From Telluria antibiotica (GTDB taxonomy: Bacteria; Pseudomonadota; Gammaproteobacteria; Burkholderiales; Burkholderiaceae_D): a stretch of DNA of 64,000 bases. Position numbers and translations under genes: made by a program. The notes under the pieces were generated by a model. It was not told where the DNA came from and did not search any database. It was given only the letters and a program-made list of their open reading frames with translations. The stretch is from assembly GCF_011682055.1 (NCBI RefSeq), contig NZ_JAAQOM010000009.1, positions 62,001 to 126,000 of the forward strand, read 5' to 3'. This document shows, piece by piece, positions 1 through 7,327 of this stretch (the first letter of the stretch is position 1; each line of letters opens with the position of its first letter).

Positions 1-195
1 GCGGTGCGACAACTGGAACCTAATCAGTTCTTGTCGTTGGGAGTTCAAGGACTTCAGGTACTACATCGTTCTGTGGATGGGAAACTGAGTCTTGAAAGAA
101 CTAAGCCGCATTTTGTTGTGGATTTGCCTGAGATGACGTATGAGGTACTTGTAAGCTGTTTGTCGAGGGCACAGAAAGCTGCGACATTCTCGTAG
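1..195 (+). CDS. 3' end of an unidentified gene (cut by window edge)
   Basis: The reading frame is open from the first base and ends at a TAG at 193-195, so this is probably the C-terminal 64 residues of a gene starting to the left; a GTG at position 4 is the only internal start and has no clear ribosome binding site. The residues (for example LSLERTKPHFVVDLPEMTYE) match no family I recognise. Base composition is lower in GC than the rest of the window, as in the small genes that follow, which suggests accessory DNA. A terminator-like hairpin follows 6 bases after the stop, which supports a real gene end here. Confidence 0.4.
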   Translation, partial: AVRQLEPNQFLSLGVQGLQVLHRSVDGKLSLERTKPHFVVDLPEMTYEVLVSCLSRAQKAATFS

Positions 196-201
196 AAAAG
201 A

Positions 202-224
202 GGAGCGGTAGCTGCTCCGTTTTC
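202..224 (+). terminator. intrinsic terminator after the left-edge gene
   Basis: GGAGCGG and CTGCTCC form a 7-pair stem (one G-T pair) with the loop TAG, followed directly by GTTTTC. It sits just behind the stop codon at 195 on the same strand. The U run is short, so termination may be weak. Confidence 0.45.
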
Positions 225-304
225 GTGGGAGCGAGGCGCCGGTGAATAGTCACGATGCTTTACGTAGCGGGTTGAGTTCACGTTGTTAATCAGGTGGGGT
301 ATTG

Positions 305-568
305 ATGAAATTTAACGATGTAGTTGTGAACAAGGCGGAACGATTCTCGATCGGCATCGAAGAAGAGTCGGGACGGTACTACGTTTCGTTCCCGGTCCGT
401 AACGATTACGCCGAATACGAAGAGTATTACGAGATCGACCGCGCCCAGTTCGACCGATTCCAGCAGGACGGCGCGGCCGCGCTGGCGTTCGTGGCGACAT
501 GCCGCAAGCGCGAAAAAGACGAGCTATTGATCGTCAAGCCGGGCCGTTTGCGCGGCGTCGCCTGCTAG
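305..568 (+). CDS. small acidic hypothetical protein, immunity-like
   Basis: An 87-residue cytoplasmic protein starting MKFNDVVVNKAERFSIGIEE; the ATG at 305 follows a GGTGGGG purine stretch at 293-299. It is rich in Tyr, Glu and Asp in the first half (DYAEYEEYYEIDRAQFDRF) and basic at the end. I do not recognise the family. The size, the acidic middle, the lower GC and the neighbours (a SUKH-type gene downstream and IS elements) resemble orphan immunity genes of polymorphic toxin systems, but that is inference. The stop codon TAG lies inside the CTAG target duplication of the following insertion sequence, so the coding sequence was left intact by the insertion. Confidence 0.55.
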   Translation: MKFNDVVVNKAERFSIGIEEESGRYYVSFPVRNDYAEYEEYYEIDRAQFDRFQQDGAAALAFVATCRKREKDELLIVKPGRLRGVAC

Positions 569-1782
569 GGAAGCGCTGAACAAATAGGTTTTCCGCCTGA
601 GTCGAGAGGACAAACCAGCATCGGATGTCACGGTGGTCGAATTCGGGCATTTTTCGCGTCTGGTGCGGGGCCTTGAGACGCGGTTTGGCGCGCCACGGTG
701 GGCGCTTCCAGGTTCAGGACGGAGTTCGGGCGTGGGCGCTTCCAAAAGTTCGGTCGGCCAGCACCAGATTGGCGAACGCGAACAAGGTATGCAACTGCGC
801 GGTGTTCTTCGCCAGCCCACGGTAACGCGTCTTGCGATACTTGAATAGGTTCTTCAGCACGTGGAACGGATGCTCGACCTTCGCGCGCACGCTGGCCTTG
901 GCCTTCTCCAGCTTTTCCTTGGCACGGCCCAGCGGATTCTTCTTCATGGCCTTGCGCACGCTGCGCTTCATCGCGATGTGCCAGATGACCGCCTTGTCCG
1001 CGTTCTCCGGGCGTTTGTCGGCCCCCTGATATCCAGAGTCGCCGAACACCATTTTTTCGTCGCCATGAAGAAGATTATGGGTTTGCGTGACGTCGGACAC
1101 GTTGCCCGCCGTGGTCACGAGCGTATGCGTCAGGCCGGATTTGGCATCGACGCCGATATGGGCCTTCATGCCGAAGAACCAGTTCTTGCCCTTCTTCGAC
1201 TGATGCATTTCCGGATCGAGTTTTTCGTCGCGGTTCTTGGTCGAGGGAGGCGCCGCGATCAGGGTCGCGTCGACGATGGTCCCTTCGCGCATCATCAGGC
1301 CCTTGCTGGCCAGATGCCCGTTGATTTCATCGAAGATCCTGCGCGTCAGGTTGTGCTTTTCGAGCAGACGGCGGAACTTGAGCAGTGCCGTGGCGTCCGG
1401 CGCCGACTCGTGCGTCAGGTCGATGCCGACAAAGCCGCGAATGGCTTGGCTGTCATAGATCGCATCTTCGATGCCCTCGTCCGACAAGCCGAAGCACTGC
1501 TGCGCGATATACATGCGCAGCATCCGCTCCAGACCGACAGGCGGACGACCGCGCCCTTCGCCCTTCGGGTAATACGGCAGCAACGCCGCGACCAGCGCCG
1601 GCCATGGCGTCACGGCCTCGATCTCGGCCAGAAAACGATCACGTCGCGTCGGTCTCTTCTTGCTTGCGAACTCGGCGTCGGAAAAACTCGTTTGCTTCAT
1701 CGGAACGCTGGAAAGATGGGATGCATTATTGTGCCAGTTGTTCACGCCGCCGGGGGAGCTCAGCGATTAAATCAGCACTTCC
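569..1782. mobile_element. IS5-family insertion sequence, complete, 1214 bp
   Basis: The ends are imperfect inverted repeats: the left end begins GGAAGCGCTGA and the right end, read inward, begins GGAAGTGCTGA. Both ends are flanked by CTAG (565-568 and 1783-1786), a 4-base target duplication of the kind IS5 elements make. One intact transposase gene on the minus strand fills the element. The intact repeats, duplication and open frame suggest a recent, possibly active insertion. Confidence 0.9.
714..1700 (-). CDS. IS5-family DDE transposase
   Basis: A 328-residue transposase using the ATG at 1700 (MKQTSFSDAEF), the usual IS5-group start; an upstream in-frame start at 1745 would add 15 residues. 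The N-terminal DNA-binding region holds the GRGRPPVGLERMLRMY stretch. The catalytic triad is visible: D in IVDATLIAAP, D in VFGDSGYQGADKR, and E in VRAKVEHPFHVLKNLF followed by the R and K residues of the Y-2-R-3-K pattern. It would catalyse cut-and-paste movement of the element that encloses it. Length and order match full-length family members and no frameshift is seen. Confidence 0.92.
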   Translation of the reverse strand: MKQTSFSDAEFASKKRPTRRDRFLAEIEAVTPWPALVAALLPYYPKGEGRGRPPVGLERMLRMYIAQQCFGLSDEGIEDAIYDSQAIRGFVGIDLTHESAPDATALLKFRRLLEKHNLTRRIFDEINGHLASKGLMMREGTIVDATLIAAPPSTKNRDEKLDPEMHQSKKGKNWFFGMKAHIGVDAKSGLTHTLVTTAGNVSDVTQTHNLLHGDEKMVFGDSGYQGADKRPENADKAVIWHIAMKRSVRKAMKKNPLGRAKEKLEKAKASVRAKVEHPFHVLKNLFKYRKTRYRGLAKNTAQLHTLFAFANLVLADRTFGSAHARTPS

Positions 1783-1786
1783 CTAG

Positions 1787-2003
1787 GGACGGGAAGGAAA
1801 CCCAACGCGAGGAATCGCGCTTGACGGAATCTGCGGCGCTGATATCTGGCAGCCGCAGATAGCAACTCCCTCCACATCGTCTGACAAGGCAGCGACAAAA
1901 GGAGCCGGGGCGAGAAGCAGCCGGCTCTTTCTTTGCCTGGAATCGGTCTTCACGAAGCCCGTGGCGGATATCTATACCGACGTGTACGCCGTGCTGAGCC
2001 TGC
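1787..2003. other. 217-base stretch with a gene 3'-end remnant
   Basis: Between the first insertion sequence and the next gene no full coding sequence is visible. A short frame reading FTKPVADIYTDVYAVLSLHA and ending DEFT at the TAG at 2021-2023 looks like the tail of a decayed protein gene; it has no start codon and overlaps the next gene in another frame. An AGAAGCAGCCGGCTCTTTCTTT segment near 1914-1934 may fold into a weak hairpin. Confidence 0.3.
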
Positions 2004-2306
2004 ATGCTGATGAATTTACTTAGTTTAGATGAACTGCCTGGGTGGTTTGTTTACCCTGATGAATTCCTGAGGTTAGTTCAATCCGACGTGCTGGACATTG
2101 GGCCTTGGCGGTTCCTGGAAGGAGAGTGGCTGCGCGTCCGATTGGAGGGGCTTCGGAAGCGATATCCCGATCGCGATTTGATTCCGTTCGCCCGGCGATT
2201 GTATAACGATGACGTCGCTTGTTGGGATCATAAGAGACCGACGTCGGTTTATATCGTGCATGATTTTTCCGCTCCGGGCTGGGAAGATCGCGCGGAGTAC
2301 ACTTAG
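2004..2306 (+). CDS. SUKH (SMI1/KNR4-like) protein, C-terminally short
   Basis: A 100-residue protein that matches the pattern of proteobacterial SMI1/KNR4 superfamily members: LDELPGWFVYPDEFLRLV at the start, then DRDLIPFARR, NDDVACWD, and VYIVHDFSAPGWEDRAEY near the end. SUKH proteins serve mainly as immunity partners of secreted nuclease or deaminase toxins. Relatives usually continue for about 25 residues after the GWE motif with a Trp-rich helix, which is missing here. The gene ends at the left boundary of the second insertion sequence; the TAG stop is TA of the target duplication plus the first G of the element, but without the element the frame would still hit TAA. Start is either the ATG at 2004 or the one at 2010. 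No toxin gene is visible beside it. Confidence 0.65.
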   Translation: MLMNLLSLDELPGWFVYPDEFLRLVQSDVLDIGPWRFLEGEWLRVRLEGLRKRYPDRDLIPFARRLYNDDVACWDHKRPTSVYIVHDFSAPGWEDRAEYT

Positions 2307-2432
2307 AACGCCTAACATAACCCGTTGGTTGCTCTGCAGGCAACAGCCGGGTACACTGAGTCTTGCCGACCAGCCGAGTTCGGCCAGGAGCGGACATAGC
2401 GGTCATCAATTAAACCAACTTCTGGTGAGTAC

Positions 2433-2759
2433 ATGGGCGGGACGATCTTAGTGTCGAAAGGGTATGGGTTCGCTACGAGCACGGTCGATTTCGACTACTT
2501 GGCCGAGCGGATACGTGCAGAACTTGCGTCGAAACACCCCTCGGTTGCTAAAGCAGCTTATGAGCCTCTCGACGACGGCGGCATGACGTTTTTATCTCTT
2601 GAAGCGCTGGACGGCGAGTCCTTCCGCGACTTTCTGGAAGCGACCAAGCAGGCCGAGGCCAAGGCATCGACCGATGCATCATATCCAGAGCGATCTGCTC
2701 TCTGGCGTCAGCTGTCCGACGTCCTATGTAAGGATACAAGACTGGTTGAGTCTCCCTGA
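2433..2759 (+). CDS. small hypothetical protein, probable immunity-type passenger
   Basis: A 108-residue protein, MGGTILVSKGYGFATSTVDF at the start and a Glu/Lys/Ala-rich helix (FLEATKQAEAKAST) near the end. No signal peptide or membrane segment. I do not recognise a catalytic motif; the pattern ISKGYGFATS followed by LAERIRAEL and GGMTFLSLEAL recalls small immunity-like proteins seen beside SUKH genes, but this is from memory of general style and not a firm assignment. It lies between the left inverted repeat at 2306 and the transposase at 2863, so it appears to travel as cargo of the element or to have been trapped between two ends. Confidence 0.5.
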   Translation: MGGTILVSKGYGFATSTVDFDYLAERIRAELASKHPSVAKAAYEPLDDGGMTFLSLEALDGESFRDFLEATKQAEAKASTDASYPERSALWRQLSDVLCKDTRLVESP

Positions 2760-2862
2760 ATCGTCATATGTTTCACTATGTCCGGTATGGGTCGGAAGCG
2801 GAAGTACACGGCCGTAGTTCGGCAGCTAAGATGACGTCCGTGTTCCCAGACGGACTGATGCG

Positions 2863-3666
2863 ATGGCCCAAGCACTTCTCCCCGAAGACCTTTGGTCGCT
2901 TATAGCAGCTCATCTCCCGGCCCATCACAGATCGCCGAAGGGTGGACGGCCACGTCTCAACGATCGCGCGACCCTAACCGGGATTCTGTTTGTACTGAAG
3001 ACCGGGATACCGTGGGAATATTTGCCGCGCGAACTCGGCTGCGGCAGTGGCATGACTTGTTGGCGCCGGCTTCACGAATGGATGAAAGCTGGCGTTTGGC
3101 AGCGAGTCCACGAGGCAGTCCTTCGACGGTTGCGCGAGCACGACCAGATCATGTGGGATCGAGCTTGCATTGACGCTGCCAGCGTGCCGGCGCCTGCGGG
3201 TGGCGAGCATACGGGCCGGAATCCAACCGATCGTGGCAAGCTCGGCTGCAAACACCATCTGCTCGTAGATCAACGTGGGCTGCCGCTGGTAGCGAAGATC
3301 TCGGGCGCCCAGGTGCACGACTCGCGTTTTCTTATTCCACTGGTAGAAGCAATCCCGGCGGTTAAGGGACTTTGCGGCCGTACGCGTAAGCGTCCAGGTA
3401 AGCTGCACGCCGATCGAGCGTACGCTTCACGAGCGCATCGCGTTTGGCTGCGTCGACGAGGCATCGCAGCACGTATCGCGCGATACGGCGTGGAGTCGAG
3501 TGAAAGGCTCGGCCGATGGCGTTGGGTCGTTGAACGCACGCTAGGATGGCTACACCGCTTTCGCAGGTTGCGCATTCGGCACGAGCGGCGAGCTGACATA
3601 CATTAGGCATTCCTTTCGCTCGCGTGCTCGCTCATCTGTTGGCGGTATGTCGAGAGGTTTTGTTAG
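2863..3666 (+). pseudogene. IS5-family (IS427-like) transposase with amber stop
   Basis: The frame encodes LPEDLWSLIAAHLP and GGRPRLNDRATLTGILFVL, typical of this group, with the DDE triad at D in CIDAASVPAP, D in LHADRAYASRA and E in WVVERTLGWLHRFRRLRIR. Translation stops at a TAG at 3604-3606 after RADIH, at residue 247. Reading past it in the same frame gives AFLSLACSLICWRYVERFC and a TAG at 3664-3666, which is exactly the conserved C-terminal helix of the family. A single base change (for example from TTG, CAG or GAG) therefore removed the last 20 codons. The product may still fold, since the catalytic residues are before the stop, but normal activity is doubtful. Confidence 0.8.
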
Positions 3667-3681
3667 GCATTCTTAAACGTG

Positions 3682-3710
3682 TTGCGAAGCATTCATCGTG
3701 CATCTATAAT
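3682..3710 (+). promoter_or_regulatory. sigma-70 promoter for the GH29-GH97-GH62 operon
   Basis: A -35 box TTGCGA (3682-3687) and a perfect -10 box TATAAT (3705-3710) are separated by 17 bases. The expected transcript starts near 3717, leaving a leader of about 34 bases before the ATG at 3751. The insertion sequence ends only 10 bases upstream of the -35 box, so upstream activator sites could have been displaced. Confidence 0.7.
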
Positions 3711-3750
3711 CGCGTTAGTACCTTATATATTAAAAACCATGGAGATCTCG

Positions 3751-5283
3751 ATGACCCCCCGTGTGCTCACCGCCGCCCTGGCCCTGTGCGGCCTGCTTGC
3801 CACCCCATTCGTCCCCGCCGCCGAGAACGCCGGCGCGCCCGTCAAGCTGACCCACGTCGCCGGGCCTTTCACGGCCGATGCGGCATCGCTGGACAAGTAC
3901 GAGACGCCGGACTGGTTCCGCGACGCCAAGTTCGGCATCTGGTCCCACTGGGGGCCGCAGGCCGTGCCGCGCGCCGGCGACTGGTATGCGCGCAATATGT
4001 ACATCTACGGCACACCGCAGTACGAACACCACCTGAAGCACTACGGCCATCCGACCAAGTTCGGCTACAAGGACATCATCCCGTTGTGGAAGGCCGAGAA
4101 ATTCGACCCCGACGCGTTGATGGCCCTGTATGCCAAGGCCGGTGCGAAGTACTTCGTCAGCATGGGCGTCCACCACGACAATTTCGACCTGTGGGATTCG
4201 AAATACCACCGCTGGAACGCCGTCAAGATGGGGCCGCACCGCGACATCGTCGGCGACTGGCAGAAAGCGGCCGTCAAGGCCGGCCTGCGCTTCGGCGTGT
4301 CCGAGCACCTGGGCGCCAGCTATGGCTGGTTCGGCACCAGCCATGGGCACGACGAGGTGTTCCCCCAGCTCGGCGTCCCGTACGACGGCGCCGATCCGCA
4401 GTACGCCGACCTGTACCACACCAAGCATGACGAATTGTTCAGCGGCGGCCCGCAGTGGTACACGAAGAACACCGCCTTTCACCAGGAATGGTTCAACCGT
4501 GTGACCGACCTCGTGACGCACTACAAGCCCGACCTGCTGTACTCCGACGGCGGCATCCCGTTCGGCACGACGGGCAGGACGATGCTCGCCAATTTCTACA
4601 ACGAGAACATCAAGACGCACGGCAAGCTGGAGGCCGTGTACAACCACAAGGACCTCGGCTCCGGCGAATTCCTGCGCAAGGCGGGTGTGCAGGACGTCGA
4701 ACGCGGCGTCATGAACGGCATCCAGCCGCTGCCGTGGCAGACCGACACCTCGATGGGCGACTGGTTCTACAGCGAGGGCTATAAGTACAAGACCACGCGC
4801 GACGTCGTGACCATGTTGGCGGACATCGTCAGCAAGAACGGCAACCTGCTGTTGAACGTCGTGCAGTACCCGGACGGCAGCCTGCCGCCCGAGTCGCGCA
4901 CGTTCCTCGACGAGATGGCCGCCTGGATCAAGGTGAATGGCGACGCGATCTACGGCACGCGGCCGTGGAAGACGTTCGGCGAAGGCCCAACGAAGACGGA
5001 AGGCGGCGCGTTCAATGAAAGCGCCGGCTACACGCCGAACGATATCCGCTTCACGACGAAGAACGGTGCGCTGTACGCCATCACCCTGGGCGAGCCGAAG
5101 GGACAGGTGCGCATCGCTTCGCTCGGCGCGAAGGCAGGCCTGGAAACGCGGCCCGTCAAGTCGGTGTCGCTGCTGGGCGCGACCGCGCCGCTGCACTGGA
5201 AGCAGGACGACGACGCGCTCGTGATCGACGTGCCGGCCACCATGCCGACGGCGATCGCTTCCAGCTTCAAGATCGGCTTCTGA
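3751..5283 (+). CDS. secreted alpha-L-fucosidase, GH29
   Basis: A 510-residue exo-enzyme that would release terminal L-fucose from glycans in the periplasm or outside the cell by a retaining mechanism. Residues 1-24 are a signal peptide (MTPRVLTAALALCGLLATPF, then AA). The GH29 core starts near residue 50 with WFRDAKFGIWSHWGPQ, followed by VSMGVHHDNFDLWDS and the nucleophile region PDLLYSDGG, where D266 is the likely nucleophile. The C-terminal 100 residues form the small beta domain. The ATG at 3751 is chosen because GGAG at 3741-3744 is spaced 6 bases from it; an upstream ATG at 3739 lacks this. First gene of an operon with a GH97 and a GH62 enzyme, suggesting joint trimming of branched plant polysaccharide. 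Confidence 0.88.
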   Translation: MTPRVLTAALALCGLLATPFVPAAENAGAPVKLTHVAGPFTADAASLDKYETPDWFRDAKFGIWSHWGPQAVPRAGDWYARNMYIYGTPQYEHHLKHYGHPTKFGYKDIIPLWKAEKFDPDALMALYAKAGAKYFVSMGVHHDNFDLWDSKYHRWNAVKMGPHRDIVGDWQKAAVKAGLRFGVSEHLGASYGWFGTSHGHDEVFPQLGVPYDGADPQYADLYHTKHDELFSGGPQWYTKNTAFHQEWFNRVTDLVTHYKPDLLYSDGGIPFGTTGRTMLANFYNENIKTHGKLEAVYNHKDLGSGEFLRKAGVQDVERGVMNGIQPLPWQTDTSMGDWFYSEGYKYKTTRDVVTMLADIVSKNGNLLLNVVQYPDGSLPPESRTFLDEMAAWIKVNGDAIYGTRPWKTFGEGPTKTEGGAFNESAGYTPNDIRFTTKNGALYAITLGEPKGQVRIASLGAKAGLETRPVKSVSLLGATAPLHWKQDDDALVIDVPATMPTAIASSFKIGF

Positions 5284-5307
5284 CTGGTCAAATTCATTAA
5301 CGGGATT

Positions 5308-5330
5308 CGCGAAAATCGTGAATTTTCGCG
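5308..5330. promoter_or_regulatory. AT-rich perfect dyad upstream of the GH97 gene
   Basis: CGCGAAAAT and ATTTTCGCG form a perfect 9-base inverted repeat around CGTGA. It lies 25 bases after the fucosidase stop and 75 bases before the GH97 start, with a TACAAT box at 5355-5360. No U run follows, so it reads better as an operator or RNA hairpin between the two genes than as a terminator. Confidence 0.45.
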
Positions 5331-5404
5331 GCCCGTCGTATCCAATACATGAAATACAATCGTCGGTTGCACCCGGCAACACGGGACGATCAGGAGACGG
5401 CAGT

Positions 5405-7327
5405 ATGAACACACGAATGATGACGTTGGCGGCGGCAGTGCTCGCGGCCTTGAGCGGGGCTGTGTGCGCAGCGCCCGCGGGCCCGGTCACGGTGACCTCG
5501 CCGAACGGCCAGGCCGCAATCCGCATCGCACGGGACGGCGCCAGCTATGTCGTGACGCGCGGCGCCGAGACGGTGATCGCGGCGTCGCCGCTGGGCCTCG
5601 AATTCGACGGCCAGCCGGACCTCGGTCCGCTGGAACTGGAAAAAGTCACGACGTCGCAGGAAGACCGCAAGATTCCCCTCGTCGCGACCAAGGCCGCCGT
5701 GGCGCGCGACCACTACCGCGCCGCCACGCTGACGTTCCGCGAACACGGCGACGGGGCGCGGCGCCTGCTCGTCGACGTGCGCGCCTACGATGACGGCGTC
5801 GCCTTCCGCTACCGCATCGACGGCAGCGCGCCCGTCCGCCTGCGCGGCGAAAAGACGGCGTTCGTGCCGGCCGGTGATCCCGAGTGCCTGATCTCGGAGG
5901 CGCAAGGCGCGCACGAGGTGCCGTTCGCGCGCCAGAAGGTATCGCAACTGCGCGACAACCTGGGCTACGACGTCCCCGTCGTGTGCACGAGCCCATCGGG
6001 CCGCACGGCCTACGCGATCACGCAGTCGCAGCTGGAAGGCTATACGGGCGCGTCGCTGTGGCGCGAAGGCGCCGGGCTGCGCGTGCATCTGTCGGGTGTG
6101 CCGCAGCGCGCCACGCCCGTGTACGAATCGCACGGCGGGTTGCGGACGTCGTGGCGCGTCGTCATGCTGGGCAACCGGGCCGGTGACCTGATCGCATCGA
6201 ACCTCGTCGGCAACCTGAACCTGCCGGCGCAGGGCGATTTCAGCTGGGTCAAGCCCGGCAAGACCGCGTGGGACTGGTGGTCGGGGCCCCTCGTCGGCAT
6301 GAAGCCGGACATGGCCGCGTACCGCCGCTTCATCGATTTCGCCGCGGCCTCCGGCTTCCCGTACTACCTGATCGACGCCGGCTGGGCGCAGGGCAGCGGC
6401 GGTTGCTGCGACGCGCTGCCGACGACGGACATCACCCGCGCCGCCGACGGCATCGACATGCCCGCGCTCGTGCGCTACGCGGCGGACAAGGGCGTCGGGC
6501 TGATCCTGTGGGCGCACTGGGAACACGTGCGCTTGCGCATGGACGAGGTGCTCGACACCTATGCGCGCTGGGGCATCAAGGGCGTCAAGATCGACTTCAT
6601 GAACCGCGACGACCAGGACGTCGTCGATTTCTACCACCGCGTGGCGGCCGCCACCGCGCAGCGCCACCTGCTGCTGGACCTGCACGGCGCCTACGTGCCG
6701 GCGGGCCTGCAGCGTACCTATCCGAACTTCATCACCCAGGAAGGCGTGATGGGCGCGGAATGGGACAAGATGAAGACGATCATCACGCCCGAGCACAACC
6801 TGATGCTGCCGTACACGCGCATGCTGACGGGCCCGATGGATTACACGCCGGGCGGCTTCCGCAACGGCACGCCGGCCACGTTCGCCGTGCACGACGTGGG
6901 GCCGCTCGTCCAGAACACGCGCGGGCAGGAACTGGCGAAATACGTCGTGTACGAGAGCCCGTTGCAGATGGTGTCGGATGATCCGGACGCCTATCGCGAC
7001 GCCGAAGGCTTCGACTTCATCCGCCGCGTGCCGACGGCCTGGGACGAGACGCGCTTCGTGTCCGGTGAACCGGGGCGCGACATCGTGCTCGCGCGCCGTC
7101 TCGGCAAGACGTGGTACGTCGGTGCGATGTCGGCCGAAGCCGGTGCGACGACGAAGCGCGTGCCGCTCGACTTCCTGCCGGCCGGGCGTTACCGCGCCAC
7201 GATCTGGGAGGACGGGGCCACGCCGAACAACGTCAAGCGCCGCGAGGTGGACGTCACGGCGCATGACGGCCTGACCCTGCAACTGGCGGGCGTGGGCGGC
7301 GCGGCGGTCGTCCTGGAGCGCAAATGA
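5405..7327 (+). CDS. secreted GH97 glycosidase, retaining alpha-galactosidase type
   Basis: A 640-residue enzyme with signal peptide MNTRMMTLAAAVLAALSGAV (cleavage after CAA). The N-terminal beta-sandwich runs to about residue 270, the (beta/alpha)8 barrel to about 540 and a C-terminal beta domain follows. The barrel contains KTAWDWWSGP, YYLIDAGWAQG, GVKIDFMNRDDQ and FITQEGVMGAEWDK. In GH97 the subgroup with an Asp at the KIDFM position is retaining and acts on alpha-galactosides, so D397 is the likely nucleophile and E in QEGVMG the acid/base. AGGAG at 5392-5396 supports the ATG at 5405. The stop overlaps the ATG of the next gene (ATGA), so the two are translationally coupled. Specificity is inferred, not shown. 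Confidence 0.88.
   Translation: MNTRMMTLAAAVLAALSGAVCAAPAGPVTVTSPNGQAAIRIARDGASYVVTRGAETVIAASPLGLEFDGQPDLGPLELEKVTTSQEDRKIPLVATKAAVARDHYRAATLTFREHGDGARRLLVDVRAYDDGVAFRYRIDGSAPVRLRGEKTAFVPAGDPECLISEAQGAHEVPFARQKVSQLRDNLGYDVPVVCTSPSGRTAYAITQSQLEGYTGASLWREGAGLRVHLSGVPQRATPVYESHGGLRTSWRVVMLGNRAGDLIASNLVGNLNLPAQGDFSWVKPGKTAWDWWSGPLVGMKPDMAAYRRFIDFAAASGFPYYLIDAGWAQGSGGCCDALPTTDITRAADGIDMPALVRYAADKGVGLILWAHWEHVRLRMDEVLDTYARWGIKGVKIDFMNRDDQDVVDFYHRVAAATAQRHLLLDLHGAYVPAGLQRTYPNFITQEGVMGAEWDKMKTIITPEHNLMLPYTRMLTGPMDYTPGGFRNGTPATFAVHDVGPLVQNTRGQELAKYVVYESPLQMVSDDPDAYRDAEGFDFIRRVPTAWDETRFVSGEPGRDIVLARRLGKTWYVGAMSAEAGATTKRVPLDFLPAGRYRATIWEDGATPNNVKRREVDVTAHDGLTLQLAGVGGAAVVLERK

Larger units (their letters stand above)
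2306..3672. mobile_element. IS5-family (IS427-like) element with an extra gene inside
   Basis: The left end begins GAACGCCTAACATAACCC and the right end read inward begins GAATGCCTAACAAAACCT, 15 of 18 positions identical. The flanks are TTA (2303-2305) and TTA (3673-3675), a 3-base direct repeat consistent with target duplication. The element is about 1.37 kb, longer than the usual 0.8-1.0 kb for one-gene members, because a 109-codon gene of unrelated type sits between the left end and the transposase. The transposase carries an in-frame amber codon, so the copy may be inactive. Confidence 0.65.

Noticed and set aside
1940..2023. Short frame FTKPVADIYTDVYAVLSLHA as a gene
   Set aside because: No start codon, too short, and overlaps the SUKH gene in another frame; treated as a remnant.
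3730..5526. Long minus-strand open frame opposite the first fucosidase
   Set aside because: No ribosome site or motif; coding evidence is all on the plus strand.
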